In this document: piece by piece, positions 1-10,434 of the stretch
Position numbering within the stretch: the first letter of the stretch is position 1
How the letters are laid out: each line of letters starts with the position of its first letter
From: Botrytis cinerea B05.10
Lineage: Eukaryota > Ascomycota > Leotiomycetes > Helotiales > Sclerotiniaceae
Length of the DNA stretch: 64,000 nt
Reading direction: 5' to 3'
NCBI RefSeq assembly: GCF_000143535.2
Contig: NC_037320.1
Span: forward strand, 1,984,001 to 2,048,000
Made by a program: the position numbers and the translations under genes
Notes under the pieces: generated by a model
The model's database searches: none
Seen by the model: only the letters and a program-made list of their open reading frames with translations
What the model was told of the DNA's origin: nothing

Positions 1-566
1 GCAATGAATTGGAAGTATACAAAGCTCACGGCTTCAACAATTAACAGCTACTCGCCAAGCAACAGTCTACCTCAACAATCCATTCCCGAGCTCTGCATTT
101 GATCATAGATCTTCCAGCTGTAGCTTCTTCATCGTGAGGTACCTCGATATCTTACAGTATGAGTATGGAAGCGCTAGTCATCCACGTGCTGAGACCTTCC
201 ACTGATATTCTTCACCAAGCCAACTTTTACATGGTATTGATCCTCTTGTATCAAACATATGGTGTAAAACGGATCCACGATAGCGCATCGAAATCCTGTA
301 ATGATTGGCGATTAACCGCTCGATGAGACAAACATGAAGCGATGTTATGAAGGACGGTGCTCCAATACTCGCATGATTTTATTCGAAAAGTATAAGCTAC
401 TTTCAGGTAGCGACTATCTGCCCCTTTTTGTGTGATTCAATCGGACTGAGTATTTGATCTTGTACCGACTCAAGATTCTGAATCTTATCTATAAAATGCC
501 ATGTCAACAATGCCACCTTCAAGTTTGCGCTTGCTACATAGGAGCACCCACTCAAGTGCGGTGACC
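1..566. other. Left-edge non-coding stretch
   Basis: I see no open frame with protein-like composition and no RNA gene here. The stretch is AT-rich single-copy-looking sequence. It may be the flank of a gene lying outside the window. Confidence 0.4.
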
Positions 567-1243
567 TTAGCAGCCGTGGGTCTCTTCTAGCCTTGAAGCC
601 ATCACGATTCTTTCGAGGAGGAACGCGCCAGGACAGTTTCGGGGTCTACGATGACGTCTGATGGTCGAATGAACGAAAACGCTGAATACCATAGCGAGAA
701 TCAGGGCCCAAGGAATAAATGCTAACATTATGAGATTGGCGTTTATTCCTAATCCGAAACCTATGGTAGTGGCCGTAAGAATGGCGAGTACAAGAATAAG
801 CGACTGGCACCTGTCGCGCCCCTGGCGTCGATGCGTGAACGAAGAAATCGAACAACCCAAAAGAAGGCACGATGCGAGTAACAATAATGCATACGGATCC
901 AGAATTAGACTACGATTTCCCGAACTGAAGGTGTAGCCCATATGTTTAGTATTTGAGATCATCTGCGATTGGATATTAGCCGTGATCTAGATCTAGATCT
1001 AGATTTGGGGGTGCGAACTCGTCTTTGCTCATAATAAAGAGTATATCTTGTAGTAACTGTTGCGGCTACCATTGCAATCAATGGTTCGAAGATCACTCCT
1101 AGGTCGCTTACTAGGGAACGTCCAGAAACATATGCAGAGAGTGATTGTTCGTCTATTCGAGAAATCCTCAACGCTCCGTATGCTTCAGGACGGCATTTGA
1201 ATAAGTGATAGGAACTTTCGCTTTCTGTGTCATTCATAGCCAT
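567..1243 (-). CDS. Possible two-exon membrane protein, unrecognised
   Basis: Two minus-strand open frames follow each other. The upstream one (1243 to about 960) starts with an ATG and holds a hydrophobic stretch near FEPLIAMVAATV. The downstream one (962-567) is strongly hydrophobic, with three likely membrane segments (around PYALLLLASCLLLG, LILVLAILTATTIGFGLG and IMLAFIPWALILAMVF). A splice ending at the AG of atcgcag next to position 962 could join them in phase, but the matching donor is weak (gttcgc) or gives a long intron (gtaagc), so the model is unsure. I do not recognise a family. It could equally be the remains of a decayed membrane-protein gene. A (GATCTA) repeat lies at the joint. 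Confidence 0.28.
980..1004. repeat. Short GATCTA tandem repeat
   Basis: About four copies of a six-base GATCTA unit lie between the two candidate exons on the minus strand. If translated on the minus strand they would give an Arg-Ser run, which looks like read-through of an intron rather than a real domain. Confidence 0.6.
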
Positions 1244-1961
1244 GATATCAGGAATTGACCTGAGTTGAAATGCTTACAGCTTTTCTTTTCAAGGACGACT
1301 GATTTTGAACATCTTTATCTACTTGAAAGCAATACCTGAGTACAAATGTGACTGTGACCGGATCGTAGCCTTAATAAAGAAGTTGGCGCCCATCGGGCGG
1401 AAGATTTCTGAAACCGTCGAATCAGAAGTCTTGTAGAAGCATCCTAGTCCTGGTGTGTTCGACAAATGCGCTGACCGAAATACCTGCAACTGGAGTGTGT
1501 TAACATTTGTCAACCATAAAAGATATCCTGATTCCAAGCAGTTGGGCTCCGAGGACTGCTGTAAGCATTCAGCAAGGCTGATGCCTAACCTGCAGTCATC
1601 CAAAACTGTTCACCGAATCTTGATCGTCAGCCTATCATCACGAATAGGCACGATTATCTATAAGCGAGGCTGATTTGCGAAACAAGACAAACCTTCAATT
1701 TCAGTTCCTTCTCACCGAACAAAATCTTTAGTTTAGATGCATTCATGCCTGAACTCAACCTACCCCCAATCTGAGATGTTATGTCTATGGGTAAGTATTG
1801 TAATTTCGCGGGGAAATAAAAGCTTCTCCAGATCCACTCTTCTCCTTGCTCTTTCTTATTGTCCAATTTTCGATCTCAACTGTATGTGAGAAACTCAACC
1901 TGATTCACATTATCGTATTTTTATTTATTTACTACATAATTCGAACGACATCAAGGGAATC

Positions 1962-2893
1962 ATGGCTACAAGATTCAATCCGTCTGCCGCATCGATGCAA
2001 GAGCGCAACCCCGTCCGAAGAGATATCAATAAAGATGAAAAGACTGAGAAGCTTAAAACAATTTACTTGTACACTATGATGTTCCTCTCAATAGCTTCTC
2101 CCATTCTTTATGAATCTTCTCTCTTTGCTTGGCTTATGTAAGTGAATCGAATTCTTTTCAATTAACCATAGACTAACTCGGCTCTAGCAATATTATTTGC
2201 ACTATTGCTCTCATGATAGCTGTCGTTCGGACACATCCTGAAGAGGTTAAAAAGTACTCCGTAGAGGGACCTCCCAATACAAAAATCGTTTTCTGACTTT
2301 CTCTTGATAGGTTTGGCCCTGTGGTATTGCCGACAGCCAGCTTGTTCTTGGTGATGATAGTGTTCACAAGTCGCGTATCGCTATTGGAAATTATGCCTTG
2401 GATACCATTTGCCTTTTCCATGTGGCTTTTGATCACCGTTTACTCTTGCCCAGCGACGGTATTGCTTGTTCAAGAAGTCCTCCAAGGAGTCAAGTTGGAT
2501 TTACCAAAACATGGCCATTATATCCACAACTCTACCTGGGATGTCGAGGAAGGCCATGATCAAGCTCCAAGCTTTGGCCTTATTCAAAAAGAACCCCTGA
2601 AACTTGTATCGAACTCTGCAATGGATCACGAACTTGCATTCATGGGTCGTCCCACTTCAAGCATAAGCACAACGCCCAGCGACATTGATTTAGATGAAGG
2701 TAATGCAACCGCAAGATTGGTAGGCGCCAGACTTCTGTCCCAATTTCAAGAAGATAGTCGCGAATCCATGGAGTTTCTGGATGAATTGAGGTTCCGCTCA
2801 CAGGGCAATCTTACAAACTCTCTGGACACATCAGATCATTCTCTGATGGGCCACTATTTAACAAGCGGGTCGGCATTCCTCGACCATACTTAA
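1962..2893 (+). CDS. Four-helix membrane protein, unrecognised family
   Basis: Three exons give a 274-residue protein: 1962-2137, 2188-2253 and 2311-2893. Intron 1 (gtaagt...ctctag, with gactaac before the acceptor) is clear. Intron 2 (gtactc...gatag, 57 nt) is chosen because it is the GT that keeps the frame open, giving ...EEVKKFGPVV. The first about 40 residues are polar and basic. Then come four hydrophobic stretches, around residues 40-60, 60-75, 82-100 and 105-130, ending near WLLITVYSCPATVLLVQEV. The last 130 residues are polar and Ser/Asp-rich and look cytoplasmic and disordered. I do not recognise a family. The ATG is the first in frame after a T-rich stretch. No neighbour hints at a role. 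Confidence 0.55.
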
Positions 2894-4714
2894 TGAACAA
2901 TCCGTTTACATACAGCAAAAGGGTACCAGACCTTACAATACCAATTTTTCCAGGTTCTCTACTGCCGATTTCAGCCTAAAATACCAAACGCTGTGGATTT
3001 TCTGAGATGTATACGTTTTTCGATTGAATTCCAAGCCGGTAGAAATCATTCCGCAAATGGATCCACATTCAATGAATCTATACATACGTTGCCTCGATAC
3101 ATTCCCTGGATGCACGTTTCTATATGCAGTATTTATTTTCTTTTTCTTTCGTGCTGCATGCCATAGGACTATCATAACTTTACTTCTGGAAGCTTCGAAT
3201 GTCGTACTCTTCTCCGGATTCTCATCCACTGAGGACATAACTGCCCCAATATTGGAACCCAGACCATATTCCAACTCCGTCGCGCCTGCTCCCATGATCA
3301 ATTCCAATGAAAAGAGCCATTTGTGACCAGGAATATAGTCCAAGGATGTTTCTTAGCCGGAAATAGATGAGAACTGCAAATAATGAGCTTAGAAGACGAT
3401 GACAAAAACCTACTGTGACCATTAAGATGGCAGTCATTCTAGTTCATATATTTGTTGCTTCTTAATCTATCCTCTGGAAACCCTCTCCCAAAGGGTTAAT
3501 GGGTTCATGGTTTCTCGTTCAAACCCGCCTAATTTCGCCTCCTCTCACCTTGACCGCAACTCGTACATTTCATAATCTAATCCAGATACTATATGTCTAT
3601 GGCGCAGAAGAAATTAGCTAGCCAATATATGTGCCGTTACTCTCTAATTCTTCGATATCATTGTGTTATATCATCAGGCACAAACATTTGAAAAGAATTC
3701 AAGTGAGCGTATCTTTCGAGTTGGCCATTCGAAGCATTGCTTTCTAATGATGCTCTAAAAGATTGATTTTCACGCTGTACCTGGTATCTTATATGTCACT
3801 GTAGCTTTGATTAGCTTATGGGAATGTGCCGGAATCAGATGAGAATTTTTAGGGGATCGTGGTGTTAGCGCTATCGCTTAATATGCATATATAGGGAAGG
3901 TTTGGGATTTATTCGGAGGGCTTTGATTGTGTGCATTTGGGAGGTTCTTTGGATACATGCTGATAGCATAGAGAGTACTGTGCAAACAGAAGCACTGGCG
4001 TTTTTCCGTTATTCTTTTCGTTCCTCATTTCCTCGACATGGAAAAGCACAGCTCGGGGCTTCAAAACTCTATGCGTTATAGCTTCATTGGTTCAATATAG
4101 ATAGAGACGAGCATGGGGAGAAGAAAGAACAATAGAGGGGGGGGCAATAGATGATGATATTTTCTATTCACCTTGCGTCGAACTCGCAGACGATTCAAGG
4201 AGGAATGTTTTTGAACTTACCATCAATGAATAGGTTGTTAGATTCCATGATACGAACTCTGTGAATATCACAAAGCGAGATTCACTTATCTTTCTCGATT
4301 CACCCATCATGCTATTTTTTATCCAATATGATATTCGCAACGTAGATAACGTTTTTCAAAACTTAGATGGATCGACCGAGGAAGGAGTTATTCCCTAATA
4401 TACTTTTACTTTTTCTGCGAAAACTCCAGGTACAAAGTAGATATCGACTTTTCACTACAATTGATACCATTCTCATCCATATATAGACGCACATAAAGCG
4501 ATACGCCCAAAATTCGAGACAGCAACTTTTGCGATATCGCAATGCCATTGAGGAGAGTATTTAAGACAATTATAGATTCCATTGCTCATTTAGGGATAAT
4601 ACCTAGCTATATCATATCATACCATGTGATTTAGGTAACAATAATCATCAGGCTTATACAAGCATAGTGGTTCGATTGATTTAACTTTTATAGACGGTTT
4701 GATAATATATAAAT
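2894..4714. other. Gene-poor AT-rich stretch
   Basis: No convincing gene. On the minus strand 3437-2933 two overlapping frames begin with a hydrophobic segment and look like a frameshifted relic, but no clean intron restores one frame. The rest, from about 3470, is AT-rich with short chance ORFs only. Confidence 0.4.
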
Positions 4715-5278
4715 TCATACGTAATCATTCGTTCCCTTACAGATGGGATCATACTTGTAGAAAGCTAATACTAACTCAGATCTTTGTCTTCTTTCAGAAA
4801 GTTTGAGTTTGGAGTACAGAGTATCCCCATTCCATGAAATGGAAGGCTCTCCCATCAGCTTGTGCCGCATAATCAGCCCAATAATCTCATTCTTTCCCAG
4901 CCACAAATCAAACGCAGGATAAAAATCTTATTCTTTTGCTCGAAACGCAAGGTGATGATTCCGGTCCGTCTCTGGCGTTTGAGAATGCAGAACATCGGGT
5001 AGGAGTGCTGCTCTAAGTTTTGGCTCCTATTGAACCCTAAACTCGGCATATCTTCTCTCGTGTTCTTCCTCGTCGTATCCTTCCTTAAGAAGCGAATTAA
5101 TCTCAACTCGAAATCACTTGGCCACTTTCAGCGCTCGAGTCTCGATCAAGACCTTCAGTGGACCGTCTTCTGCAGAAAGGGCAGCAATGGAGCTCCTTGG
5201 GCTGCCAATCTTGAGCGTGAAATACTTCAAGTTTAATCTCTGTGAAACCAGTTCTGTGAGAGTCTGAAAATATATCGC
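4715..5278 (-). pseudogene. Decayed protein-coding gene with three in-frame stops
   Basis: One minus-strand reading frame runs for about 185 codons with protein-like composition and is broken by only three stops: TGA at 5116-5114, TAG at 5029-5027 and TAA at 4930-4928. The segments between are 54, 28, 32 and 70 codons. Typical pieces are EINSLLKEGYDEEEHERRYAE and LWLGKNEIIGLIMRHKLMGE, which read as real protein rather than chance. Spacing between stops is an exact multiple of three, so no frameshift is needed. All three stops can arise by single C:G to T:A changes (from CGA/TGG, TGG/CAG and CAA), the type made by repeat-induced point mutation or cytosine deamination; the cause is inference. 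The stretch ends in a genuine stop at 4717-4715. The 5' end is open: a tttcag at about 5267 might be an old acceptor with more exons upstream. I do not recognise the family. Confidence 0.6.
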
Positions 5279-6595
5279 CTACGTTCCCTATACAATATCA
5301 TCACTTGTGTCATCCAAATCTTCATTACAGTCAAAAAAAAGATACTGCGAAGAGAATTAGTTAGGATGTATTGTTAGAGTTATTGAGTGAATCTATGATG
5401 TTATGCGCGGGTGTTACAACTCTCTTTCACTTGACTGTATTGTATGAAGTTTTCACTCCAATACTTTGGCATGACTTGTATATAGTGGCGGTATATTACG
5501 TAGCATCGGTATGATAATGGAAGTTGTAAAGTTCTTCCATGATTGTTTTTAGTTGACTGATAAACTTCATAGGGTGTTGATTTTGTCGTATCATGAAATT
5601 TTCGAGTAAATGTTCATACAGGAATAGAGGTGTCTGTAGGTGAATCTAAATTATATAGTATATCGCATGATCAAGAATGAAGATCTTTGGTTTAACTGAG
5701 CTTACTGCCTCAAATATCCTAGCAAGACTATCTAAAAGATGGAAAAATGCCTCAAATACTTTGCACAAAATATTTAAGTTGACTATATTTACACTGTTGA
5801 AATATGGAGATGCAAGGAGGCAATATTTGCTCACACAGAATTGGAGAGAAGAAGAGTGAGGTCTCTGGGATCAGAAATGCGATTTGCAATCAGTAGAGGC
5901 ATGCCTTTGATATGGTCTATTACTGAGTCCGGAAGATTAATTCTACTTTTAAGTTTCCATATTAGTTCAGAGATTTCATAGAGTACAGGTTCACGAAGAA
6001 GCCAGCATGTATTACTCTACAATATCTCCCCATATTTTAATTTCAGTCTAGGTTATAAGCTATAACAATTCTAATTTACAAAATTGCACCTTCACACGCA
6101 GTGAAGATCCCATGATGTGCGACCCTGACTTCCACAATCCTAGAATACCAGTAAAATCATTAGCTAGCACATGCACATCATACACTCCACGTCAGTCAAC
6201 CAAAATTCTTAACGAAAAAGAATTAGTCCATAAATTTTGATAAAATAAGCATGGCCGACGATACACTAGATCGCTTAGCACCAGTCTAGAAGCTAACTAA
6301 AACTCTTTCGTGGCTACGCTAATGTAGAAGCTATTTCGTCACAATACTACCCTAAGTATTTCTTTCTGAACTGGCCATTGTCCATAGATTTTACTTAAAT
6401 ACTCCTATTCCTTCATTGTAGAAGTTTCCTCAGACGGAAATTACATTGACAGCAATCGATATATTCACAATTACCGTACTTTCTCCAATACAGATCAGAG
6501 CTTTCAATACGGTCGTCAACCTCATTCATTAACCATCCGAAGTAATTTCATCACCTCTATATACTTGGATAGCTGCCGTTGAATAGCGAATTAAG
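5279..6595. other. AT-rich stretch without genes
   Basis: I see only short chance ORFs. The last few hundred bases are the likely promoter and 5' leader of the small gene starting at 6596. Confidence 0.45.
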
Positions 6596-7312
6596 ATGTC
6601 GGATTCAATGAACATCACCATGGATTGGGTAAGTAATCTCCTTTGTTGAACCATAAATTGTTCCTCGCCTCTCCATAAATCAAAGTTTCACACATTTCCT
6701 ATGATACATCGCCCTTCTCCTGCTTGTCTTGGCTCGTGTTCTTGATAATTCCATCTAACCAGCACCTAGTCACCCGCCGAGACTCACCCAGGGGATCCAA
6801 ATCACTTAAAATCGGGCAACTCAAAAGAAGCCGGCGATGTGGGAGAGGAGCGAGGCCGCAGCCTACAGAGAAAAGAGCAGTGTAATGCAAAGAGGGGCCA
6901 GGATGACAAAAAAACAGACAGAAGGCGCCTTCATAACGTCGATGATGTCCATGCCATGCAACACAAGGAAGCCTCACCTACCTCTGTATCAAAGCCCACA
7001 GCCAAGAGAAGCCGCGATAATGAAGAAGATGACATCACCTCAAAAAGCAAGCAAGACAGCCCTGTAGACCAGAGAGCTTCAAAAAGGAAATGCGGCAACT
7101 CTGCCAAGGATCGTAGGATCCTGAGCAGTGCCTTCTTCGAGCTTGTCGAAAGAGGCGGAGGGGAAATTCGATACGACGTTAAGGAAGACCCGTGGGGGTT
7201 GTCCAAAAGGCGCAACGTCGCTAAAAGCTCTTGGGAAATGAGCACAAAGCGATTTGACGACGAAATGTTCATGCTCGGTGCAGCAATGGTCGGTACTTCG
7301 TTGAAACAATAG
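6596..7312 (+). CDS. Small Lys/Arg-rich protein, unknown function
   Basis: Two exons, 6596-6628 and 6770-7312, give 191 residues. The first exon codes for 11 residues (MSDSMNITMDW) and ends at a good donor, gtaagt. The intron (141 nt) has ctaac before its acceptor cacctag, and both exons are in phase 0. The second exon is highly polar: an acidic/basic middle with a likely nuclear-localisation-type stretch (KPTAKRSRDNEE and RASKRK), then a more ordered tail with the segment SSAFFELVERGGGEIRYDVK. There is no signal peptide and no recognised domain. The composition suggests a nuclear or nucleic-acid-binding protein, but that is inference. The stop is followed by a T-rich stretch at about 7390. 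Confidence 0.55.
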
Positions 7313-7715
7313 AGGCTGTGTCCCCTCGCTGTTGTGGGCTGGTTTTTCTTGGGTCTTATATACCTTGTAATTTAAATTGAATAATTATGTTTTTTTTTCA
7401 ATGAATGATTTTAAGATCCTGCACTACATGAAGTGCGACTGGAACTCTCATAGATAAAATGAAATTGAGGATGTTTTTGCAGTTTTGAATATGGCACTTG
7501 CCTTCTAAGCAGCACATCCCACGATTGGCAAACACTGTTCATTTTCACGGTGCGATTGGGTAGATTCTTTGCTTCTTGACATTATCTTCATAGGTGATAA
7601 AACTCGTGAGTGAAGCAATAGTATACACGGCCTCAGGCCAGCCATGCTCCTGCGTCCATGCTAATGACACATTTTAAAGAAATCTTTCCTTCGCTCATTA
7701 AATCATGCCGCCATC
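7313..7715. other. Convergent intergenic region
   Basis: This is the space between the 3' end of the small basic protein gene and the 3' end of the proteasome gene on the other strand. It should hold both polyadenylation regions. I see no gene. Confidence 0.5.
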
Positions 7716-8722
7716 TTAAACCAGCTCGCTAGTAACATTAGAAAATTCACCCTTCTCCAACTTAGTCTTCCAGAATATTGGGTTGGTATCATTGAATCCG
7801 TGCTTGACCCATCCGTCTTCCTTAACATGGTATAAATTGATGAAACCTCCAGAATAGGCGTCCCTGTGTGTAGCGGCCAAAATACTTCTTCTCCCCAACT
7901 CCAAGGCTGCTTCCTCGCTCAAATCGTATGAGTATTCGGCATCCAAAACACCATATGCGAAGGTTTGACCGGATCCAACGCAAAAGAGGTTTCCACTCAA
8001 TCTAGTTCCGTCGGAATCGATATAGTAAAGTGCGGGCCCTTCTTCCTTGGTAACACCGGCACACATAGTTCCCATGGATAATCCCATACCCTTGTATCTA
8101 TAAACGAGGTTTGCAAGAATCTTAGAAGCAGCTGCGACGGAAATTCGGCGTTTGTGACGAAGTTCGTGAAGTCTGCATTGCATACCAAGATATGCGAGCC
8201 AATATTGACAATCCTAGGTTTCAAAAACTCAGTCATAGCCAGGGAGAACATCAGTTCAGTGACGAATTTGATAACTTACAGCAGCACCACCAGCCATTGT
8301 GCCCAATAAGCAGTTGTTAATTTCAATAACCTTCTTAACAGTCTGACTTGCGATCCAGTTCCCTGCCGTTGCTCTTGAATCTGTTGCTACAATGATTCCA
8401 CCTTGGAATCTGAATGCTAAAGTTGTGGTACCGTGAGCGATCTTAATGGGACAGTTTGGGTTCGCATGGTCATCGGTAGCTGCGCGGAGCCAAGCGGATG
8501 GCTAGAGATAGATTGATTAGCATTTTGCACATCAATGTTTCATAGCACACTGAACTTCAAGTCTGGGGATAGATGATCGTGAGGCTAACGTACATGTGCG
8601 ACAGGAGGCATGGCGAATTTCAAAGACAAGCCAGGAGCTGGTTGGTATAACTCCATCTGGTCTTCTTGAGGAGCTTCCTGCTCGTAAGCAGGTGTACTGT
8701 ATTGCGATACTAGAGAATCCAT
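7716..8722 (-). CDS. PRE2: 20S proteasome subunit beta type-5 (chymotrypsin-like)
   Basis: Three exons, 8722-8594, 8501-8280 and 8213-7716, all joined in phase 0, give 282 residues. Residues 1 to about 70 are a propeptide. The motif HGTTTLAF around residues 66-73 marks the autocatalytic cleavage before the nucleophilic Thr. The beta-5 hallmarks follow: [14 protein letters not shown] (the Asp and catalytic Lys region differ by family), [22 protein letters not shown] and later [13 protein letters not shown]. The final part [19 protein letters not shown] is typical of Pre2. This subunit sits in the inner beta ring and carries the chymotrypsin-like activity of the proteasome in cytosol and nucleus. 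The name is that of the yeast orthologue. Donors (gtacgt, gtaagt) and acceptors (ctctag, cctag) are clean. It diverges from the histidine kinase gene, with about 1.7 kb between them. Confidence 0.95.
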
Positions 8723-10434
8723 TTTCAAAGATCAAGTCGTGTTTTGAGGTTCGCAAAGTTCGGCGCGAGCGTAGAGTTATGGGGTTGACGTCGCTGATGG
8801 ATTTGGATTTGATGTTGATGTTGTATACCCAGTTACTAGGTACTGAATAATAGTAGCTTACTAGGCAGCTTGAGTTTCGCGTCAGCGGGCGGTAACTGCT
8901 CGTTTTGCCGGGCCTTACTTAATGTAGACTAGCGCCATCAGTCAAATGTGCCTTATCGGGGCAGCCTTTCGATATCAATATAAAGCTTCCCCAGCTGCAT
9001 ACAGAAAACTGCTATACTGCTTTTACTGTTATTTTGGACAAGAAGCTTCAATCAAAGGCAGCACTCTCATTCCTTTTGTCTTTCTCTATCGCCCGAGAAC
9101 CTCACTCTGACGGGGTATCATGACTCGGAACTGTGACTTCCGCACGAATGCACACACAAGATCCGATAGGAGCTAATACTCCGAGCAAAATTCAATATTA
9201 AGTGCGAACAAGATGAGGAAACACAAGCTAGCTTCACGTTATCATATTTTTTATCGTGCAAACAAGCCGCAGGTTCTGTTTAGTATCGTGTCATGTACAC
9301 TCTCGAAGAGGAACACGAGGAGACGACTTTTGACCTGGACCCCATTGGTACCTCTACCTACCTCTCTTCCACGCTAATTCGCTGGCCGGTCTTAACCATA
9401 TACTTGAGTGTAAGATCTCTCAACTACATATCTGGGTGTATGGTCAGCTGAATGTCGAGCTCAGCTCTCCAAGCCGTGGAAGCTTCGAATGCAGTAAGGT
9501 GAGGCATAATTACACACATCTTATGCATCAAACGGGATACGGGTGAGAACTTTCGTGCTTTATCATTGGCATGCTCTCTTACTTCCTTTTGGCCATCCAT
9601 GTTCACTCGAGTTTGCGAAGTTCACAAAATCCTGGAGTCGAAGGCGTTCAAAGATATCTGTGCATCGCGAGACGGATTGAGCAAAAGGAAATACCAGCCC
9701 TGTTGCTTGCGACAAGGATTGATTCGTAAATCTTTACCCCAAGCTCTCAACTGTCCAGTGACAAGCAGTATATCCACCCAGCTCCAAATTTTATCCACGC
9801 TCGAGGCTCATTACCGAGATTCATTTAAACAGGATTCGGTGGATGGTAAACCTTTGCGAATCATTCTTAACAACGACTATGCTCATTGACATTCCTAATA
9901 TATATTTATTCATCTCATTGTTCACCGATCTATCCACATATCCTTTGATGGGAATAGGAGGTTACCCTCAGTCACTGCATTCAGCCTCCAAATCGGCCTT
10001 AGTGATTAGAATACGTCAGTTTGTCATACATTCTATTTCGCAAAACTTCGCTACGCAACTCTGAAAACATCACTTCGCTATCACGCTTCCGTGTCTAAAA
10101 GCCTCGATCCGAATATTTTTATGAGTTTTCAAGCATCATATTGCCTACCTTCTACATAAACCCCCACTTGTTCGCCCTGGGTACCTTCACTATCGTGTTC
10201 TCGGTCAATTACCGATAACAGATTCATTCGTGCGTCCTAGTACCAGTGTGACGTTATCGTCGAGTCCATCAACACAGATCGGAAATATTGGCGTAGAAGC
10301 CGTGTGTCTGTCCCAGATACTATCAATTCCAGTATCCGATGATAGACTGAAATACCATTATAATAATATATCCATTCCCATATTTTCAAGCTTACGTGTA
10401 CTGATCTCATCCCTTTGATGAGACCTAGTTCATC
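8723..10434. other. Divergent promoter region between PRE2 and the histidine kinase
   Basis: 1.7 kb without a convincing gene. It must contain the promoters of both flanking genes. Short ORFs at 9566-10064 have no protein-like features. I saw no recognisable regulatory box. Confidence 0.45.

Noticed and set aside
1319..1866. Minus-strand ORFs of 94 and 70 codons
   Set aside because: Composition is not convincing, no domain is seen, and no intron links them to each other or to the ORFs at 567-1243.
2933..3437. Overlapping minus-strand ORFs beginning with a hydrophobic segment
   Set aside because: The two frames would need a frameshift to join, and possible introns lead straight to stops. The second half does not look like protein. 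I could not support a gene.
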